From contig JAALGY010000033.1 of the NCBI GenBank assembly GCA_032358165.1, positions 3,534,001-3,598,000 on the forward strand: a stretch of DNA of 64,000 nucleotides. The letters run 5' to 3'. Below the pieces are notes generated by a model. It did not search any database and was not told the origin of the DNA. It worked only from the letters and a program-made list of their open reading frames with translations. Source of the DNA: Diplosphaera chodatii (taxonomy: Eukaryota; Chlorophyta; Trebouxiophyceae; Prasiolales; Stichococcaceae). Positions 58,901 to 64,000 of the stretch are shown piece by piece. Each line of letters begins with the position of its first letter. The stretch's first letter is position 1. Position numbers and translations under genes: made by a program.

Positions 58901-61371
58901 TCAGCTTGCCGGGCGCCCCCAGGCCCTACACGATCATGTGATCATTGTGAGAGTTGGTTCCAATACTGGCTCTGGTCGCCCCAGCAGCTGCACCAGCTGC
59001 TGCTGAGAATGCATAATGACGCAGCTGGCTGCTGAGGCACACAGAGTTCCACAAACGGACACAGCAGGGCGCGCACGTGCACAAGGTTCTGTGCGAGGCC
59101 GTTGGCGGGGGACCGGCGGTCCCAGCCGCCCTCGGCGGCGTGCGCGCTGGCCGCCAGCTGCGCGGCCAGCCCGTACTCGTGCACAGCGGCGTCCGCCTGC
59201 CGTGCGAGCGCGTCCTGCAACAGCAGAGGAGCTTTAGGATCTGCCATTCAGCGCAGCGGAGTTGCATGCGGATGTCCGCTCATGGCAGGTCATTGCTGGG
59301 CGGCAGGCACCTACCATGCCTGGCACGTCTGCTGCGCCAGCCCAGTCAGCAGGCACACAGTCACGACAGTACCTGGAAGCCGGAGGTGGTGTTGTGGGCG
59401 CTGTGCTGCGCGGCATGGTTGCGCGCGCTGGTACGGCTGGGGAACACGGGCTCGGGCGGGGCACGGGTCTTGGCGTTGCGCGCCCTCTTGGCGCGGTGGC
59501 CGCCGCCGGCGGCGGCGCGGCCCGCCGGCGGGGAGTTGGTCGCGGCCTCCTCCGCCTCCAGCACCGGCTCCGCCGCCGCGAACATGTTGGCCAGGTCGAA
59601 CAGCGCCTCGGCGACCTCATGCTCCTGGGTGGCCTCCTCCTGTTCAGCAATCATGACACAGCATCAGTGCACACGGCACAGTTCTCAAGAGAATTCGGGA
59701 TGTCAGGCCGTCTGGGCTGCAGAGGTGGGGCTGGCCCTTGTGGTCAGCAACGCCTGGTGGTGTGCCTGCATTGGCAACCCCTCCTGGAGCGCCAGGGCAG
59801 CAGCAAAGTGCCGATCAGTGCCCGGATGTCAGTGGCAGCCCACGGGTGCCACGCACGACTGCGGCTTCCATAAGTTGCAGGTCTTCAATGCTGACGGGGT
59901 ACTGGCCGCGGACCCCGAGCTACTGGCCGGCTGAGTCACGCCCAACCGCCGCGATGAAGCAATCGGCGCTGGCATGTATCTGGAAGACCTGTCTGACAGC
60001 GCACGTGGTCACGAGAAAGTACAGCGGCCGCGGCCCAGTAACATTGCAGCTGACCACCCAACAAGACACCGTATCAGACGGTCTAAGGCTGCGAGGGAGG
60101 GCAGAGGTAGGTGCTGAAGCCCACCAAGATCGGTGGGGGTTCTACCGAGAAGGACTGCCCAACCCACTGACGTCACAGGTTGCGGAAACGGCACGAAGGC
60201 AGCCGCCTGATGGCAGGCTAGCCGGCTGCAATGCAGCGAGCTACCCCAATACGGCAGAAAAGCAAGCACGCACGCCCAAAATGCCACCATGGCCCCAAGC
60301 TTCGATCTGTGCAAGGCGGCCAGACGATGACTGGCCAGCACAGCGACCGGTGCTGTGCGGGCCGACATGCTGGTGGTCACTAGCACGGCATGCACAGGCC
60401 AACGTGCCCATGAGGCGTCGTGCCACAGATAGGCGGACACTGACGCCACATAGCGGCCGGCGACCAATGCCTCACGTGCGACCCGGGTGTTGAGGCAGCT
60501 GCCGCAGCAGGGCTGCGCCGGACGCCCGCGGCAGCCCGCATCACGGACGGGTGGAAATGGCAAGAGCAAGCGTGCCAGGGGGCGACCATGGCAATCACCG
60601 CACGCGCAGGAGTACGAGGGCGACTATTTTGAGAAGCTGCAGAGGGCCCACCTCAGCGGCCCGCCTCGCAGCCTCCAGCCACGCGTCTCCGGGGCGGTTA
60701 CGCATGCCTGCAACACAGCGGGCAACACGGTTTCAAGACGTGACAGCCAGGGTGCAGGCTGCTGACGGACTGGCACGCTCACGCGGGCCGTGACCTTTTG
60801 GGCAGGCACCAGGATGGAAAGGCTTTACTCACGGGTGCGGCGCTTGCGGGGCACCGCCAGCCCCTGCACGAAGTCGTCGAAGGGGCTCCGGTACCGCAGG
60901 ATGGCGGCCAGCTGCAGCGCAGGGGAAGCACAGTCAGCTCCGCATCGTGTGTGGGGCGAGTTTCGTCAGAGGAGGTCTGACCTGCCCTGACCCGCTGGGT
61001 GCCGGCAGCGGCCCCGCCTGACGGCCGTGAGTGGGCCATCAGACGCCCAGCAGACTGAACTGGACGGCAGCATTGGCTGACACAGCGCTGCCTCAGCTGC
61101 AATGAGCAGGTGGCTCGTTCGTTGTCACAGGCCCACGATCCTGGGGTTCCGCCTCGACGCCGCGGCGTGCAAACGTCATGCGGGCGTCTGCACGCTAGAC
61201 CCACCAGCCCTGCGGCATGCATTTGCTCGCAGCAGCCGCGGGTGGCAGGCTGAACATTCGAGGTTGTTGCTTTTTGTCCGCGTGCAGCAGGCGCAATCGC
61301 CGCCTCACCGCATGGTCGCCCGCCCCGTAGCCGTCTCCGTAGCGGCCGTCTGCCAGCCGTGAGGCGGCCAT
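55993..61371 (-). CDS. Gln/Pro-rich nuclear protein, tentatively TIME FOR COFFEE (TIC)-like
   Basis: First in-frame ATG is 61371; exon 1 is 61309-61371, exon 2 is 60833-60911 (FDDFVQGLAVPRKRRT). Further likely exons: 59360-59640 (HEVAEALFDLANMFAAAEP, then a basic GGHRAKRARNAK), 59080-59220, 58730-58925 (Gly/Pro-rich), 58450-58570 (FPRCASHVYIAHFIEYQ), 58140-58250, 57780-57960, 57540-57620, 57250-57370, 56900-57040, 56660-56765 (PLELKDGLLKQSPSAPRLED), 56270-56570 (polyQ), and the end GIMDGHSLPPNIIDPAGGGS with stop at 55993. From memory of the plant TIC family, three landmarks are similar: VPRK-basic, an EIAEVLYG-type helix and RCATH-x-YIA. TIC is a nuclear clock and stress regulator in plants. 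The assignment is tentative; exon joins are incomplete. Confidence 0.5.
56372..56474 (-). repeat. CTG/CAG repeats coding for polyglutamine
   Basis: Seven CTG triplets at 56372-56392 and further imperfect CTG/CCTG runs to 56474 read as Gln-rich protein on the minus strand within an exon of the TIC-like gene. Length polymorphism is expected. Confidence 0.85.
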
Positions 61372-61963
61372 GGCTGCCTCCGGCTGCCTCTGGCCCTGCG
61401 GTGGCCTTTGCCCGGACACCACAGCTAGCCGGATTCACCCTGTAAAGGAGCTAGGCAGCGCTTCCCGCTGCGCCGTGCGCGGTAAGTGGCAGATCAGCTG
61501 CTGTTGCTCACTCTGTCCAGCTGCTTGCGATGGCGGGTGTGACACATTAGGTGCGTTCCAGCGTTTGTGCGCAGGCAAAGTCATCGGGGACTGGTGACTG
61601 AAACTGGAGACACCCGACAATCGTCGTGTAATGACGAACATGTGTACAGACCAGATCATGAGTTGCAGGCATACCACACGGGCTCCTCACTTCATCATTG
61701 GTGGCATCTCGGAAAGGTGTTGCAACACCGGCGATTTGAGAGCTGCGAGGTCGGCATTGGTTGAGGTTATGCGCTGGGGTGTGTTCATGATATGTGCTAT
61801 GTAATCGGCCCAAGGGATTCACACGCACCACTCCTGCTTGTTCAGTATAAAGCCTCTCTTTGAATAGTTGTGCCAGCCTCAGGGCAGACACACCGGCAGG
61901 CCGGCGTGCATCACCGGTTGTGACCGATGGCTCAAGGCACACGCGGCTGAGGTGCAGGCCAGC
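61372..61963. promoter_or_regulatory. Divergent promoter region of the TIC-like gene and the 61964 gene
   Basis: The 592 bases separate two head-to-head start codons. No defined regulatory motif was recognised. Confidence 0.4.
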
Positions 61964-62717
61964 ATGGACGCTCTGCAGGGTTACGGCAGCTCCTCAGACT
62001 CCGAGGCAGACAAGCCCGGTGGCGCCGGGGATGCTGCCCCGGTGCAGCCCCAGGGTGGGGCCCGGGGTGCGCCGCCCCAGACCAGCGGCAATGCAGGGAA
62101 CCCAGCCACCAGCGGCAGTGTGCTGCCCAGCGCCGCTGACCTGTTTGCAGCTCCCGGCCAGCCTAGCAGGTGAGCAATGCGATTCGATGCTGCGGTGTGA
62201 GGGTGGGACGTTGGTGCTGGTGCCACTGCCCTCACCTAGGCATATGCACAGGTTGCGACATTCCTTGTATGGACTACGTGCACTCCTCCCACTTGCTTGC
62301 GCGTGCAACGTGCCTGCCTTCAACACAGGCCGACGCCGACGGGTCTGCGAGCGGCAGGCGGCGCAGTGCAGAAGCGGCAGCAGCCGGGAGGGCTACGCGT
62401 CGGGCAGCCGAACCCGCCGAAAGCGCAGCAGTCTGCCGCTGGTGTTCGGCCCATGCGGCGTGGCAGCAGCGGTGCACTTGTGCCGCCGCAGCTGCGCGGC
62501 AGGTTTGTGAAAACGCTTCATCCTGCATCTGCCAGGCAGCATCGATAGTGGTCAAGGGCTGGCACCGTCTATTAGCACATGCTTGGGTTGTTGAAGGCAG
62601 GAGCTGAACCACTGTTGTCACTGCAGAGCCAACGTGGTGACGGAGGACCTGGACCGGCTCTTCACGAGGAAGGGTAAGTCGCCGCAGGCAGGAACGGCAG
62701 CAGCAGCTCAGCAGTAG
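61964..62717 (+). CDS. Conserved small protein with PPQLRGR-NVVTEDL motif
   Basis: Three exons (61964-62169, 62329-62502, 62627 onward) join in phase. The start is MDALQGYGSSSDSEADK, an acidic Ser-rich opening seen in several small nuclear eukaryotic proteins. The middle is Gly/Gln/Pro-rich with basic KRQQPGG. The C-terminus reads GALVPPQLRGRANVVTEDLD then RLFTRKG, which I believe is a conserved plant/algal motif of unknown function. Without a further intron the frame stops at TAG 62715-62717, about 142 residues; a splice at GTAAGT (62674) to another exon is the alternative. Function unknown; nuclear location is a guess. Confidence 0.6.
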
Positions 62718-63026
62718 TAGCAAGTGCACATGCTCGGCAAGCAAGGCCTGGACCTTCTGGCGCCTCAGCTCGATGTGCAGGATCGAGTGGTCCCATGCAT
62801 TGCAGCATGCTGTCAGGGCGCAACACTTCCGCAAGCACGGCGGGAAATTTGCCTGTGAGTCCAGCTTTGGAGCTGGCCATGTCCACGTGTGTAATCAGCT
62901 GCTGCTGATCTGGTGAGCAGAAGGACCATACAGCAGTCTTCCAGGAATGGCGCCGCATAGTAGAGGCAGTACGAAGTGCCACTGCGTACCAAAGAATTGT
63001 CTGAATGGAAGCCACGATTGCCATTG
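62718..63026. other. Intergenic, convergent 3' ends
   Basis: Short spacer between the 61964 gene and the PITH-domain gene; nothing recognised. Confidence 0.5.
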
Positions 63027-64000
63027 TCAGTGCCCATCTTCAACCTTTTTGATCTCCGCTACATTCATGGTCTGCCCCGCGGCGCCCAGCAGCCGGATCT
63101 TCCCTACCCGTGTGACCTCCTCATCCCCCTGGTTGTCCTCGATGAAGATGGATAGGTGGTTCACCGCCTGGAACTTCACATACCTGCATGAACGGCGCCA
63201 GTGAGCATATGTGGAGGTGCCTTCGCCTGCGACTTCGTTGCGGACAGGTGTTTGCGGACCAAGCGGAGTGTGTCTGTCAGACAACAGCAGTGTCTAGCAG
63301 GCGCACTTGAGCGGCACCGGCTCGCCCCCAAGCTGCTGCTCTGTGAGCTCGAACTCCTGCGTCGGTGCAAAGTCTGCCGCCTCCGAGAAGCCCAACGACG
63401 CCCTGCACCGAACCACAATGTTACATCAAAACAAAAGACTGCTGAGGGAGAGTGGTGACCGCTGCACGTGGCAGCTTCTCGATGCACATCAGCATTGCAT
63501 GTGTATGAAGGTCAGCAGAGCTCACTTGTTGATAAACAGCTTCACTCGCCGCGGCGCCTGGTCGCCATCATTGCTGGAGATGGTGATTGACTGGAGCTTG
63601 ACCGCTGCAGGCGGCAAAAGGAACATGCCATGCCCGTAACATGCCAATATGCATATGCAAATGTGAGCAATGGCTCGACACCTGCCGTCATATTGATCAT
63701 GACAAACTAGTCGCAAGGATCACCTTGCTGGAATGGTATGTGTATGAGGAGCTGCTCATCTGTGTCTGACTGCAAAACGATGCCCATGTCATCCCTGTAC
63801 CCCTGCAAATATGAACACAAACCCCGTGTGCGCGGCAAGACAATTGCAGTGGGCCTGATTGCATTTCGACGTGTCAGCAGTGTCTTGTCAGGATATGGTT
63901 TGCATGTGGTAATGGGAAGGTAAGCTTCGGCCAATACCTGTTTCAATGCGTTCTCTATGCCATGTGCCGGGTTTGCATTCAGGCATTCGAGTGCGCTCCA
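63027..64000 (-). CDS. PITH-domain protein, TXNL1-like (5' part outside window)
   Basis: Five exons in phase: beyond 64000 to 63938, 63724-63802, 63526-63604, 63307-63402, 63027-63183. The PITH landmarks follow the order in human TXNL1: LECLN...HGIENALK, SDTDEQLLIHIPFQQ, RRVKLFINK, FELTEQQL, PLKYVKFQAVNHLSIFIEDN, GDEEVTR, then the C-terminal tail NVAEIKKVEDGH. PITH proteins bind the proteasome; TXNL1 carries an N-terminal thioredoxin domain, which would lie beyond the window edge here. The alternative is a PITHD1-type protein without thioredoxin, but the ECLN opening favours the TXNL1 type. Confidence 0.85.

Overview
This is nuclear DNA from a GC-rich, intron-dense eukaryote, most likely a chlorophyte green alga (Trebouxiophyceae-like). 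Genes are cut into exons of about 50-250 bases. Donors are mostly GTGCGC or GTGAGY and acceptors mostly TGCAG. Proteins are Ala/Pro/Gln-rich. The gene set (plastid-type Rieske oxygenase, plant-style LRR ectodomain, receptor-like kinases, ATXR7-like SET protein, possible TIME FOR COFFEE homologue, GT90, ACBP, PITH protein) fits the green lineage. No operons, CRISPR arrays, rRNA or tRNA genes were seen. Exons were read by eye and joined only where splice sites and reading phase agreed.

Layout. 1-8918 (minus) is the window's most striking gene: a receptor with signal peptide, plant-type LRRs, a fibronectin-III-like segment, one membrane helix and at least three tandem class III nucleotide cyclase domains; its 3' end lies outside the window. 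8919-12688 has no gene I can support. 12689-13553 holds a few unassigned plus-strand exons. 14219-17549 (plus) is a complete Rieske non-haem iron oxygenase. 18750-32201 is a cluster of three paralogous receptor-like kinases with a shared, unrecognised ectodomain: RLK-1 (18750-23178, minus), RLK-2 (23925-28424, plus, divergent from RLK-1) and a decayed third copy (29127-32201, minus). 33762-38612 (minus) is a membrane-anchored GT90 glycosyltransferase. 39301-40685 (plus) is a complete 88-residue acyl-CoA-binding protein. 41966-43744 (plus) is a small coiled-coil protein. 44924-54941 (minus) is a large GYF+SET histone methyltransferase. 55993-61371 (minus) is a Gln-rich, TIME FOR COFFEE-like protein. 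61964-62717 (plus) is a conserved small protein, and 63027 to the window end (minus) is the C-terminal PITH half of a TXNL1-like protein.

Functional reading. The left half is rich in candidate cell-surface sensors: an LRR receptor predicted to make cAMP, and three receptor kinases sharing another ectodomain. The cyclase receptor combines a C1-like first cyclase domain (metal Asp pair, no Asn/Arg) with a C2-like third domain (adenine-selecting Lys and Asp, catalytic Asn/Arg, no metal Asp), as if an animal transmembrane adenylyl cyclase had been built onto a plant-type LRR receptor. The right half holds housekeeping and nuclear regulators (chromatin, possible clock, lipid carrier, redox/proteasome-type PITH protein) with no evident pathway link to each other.
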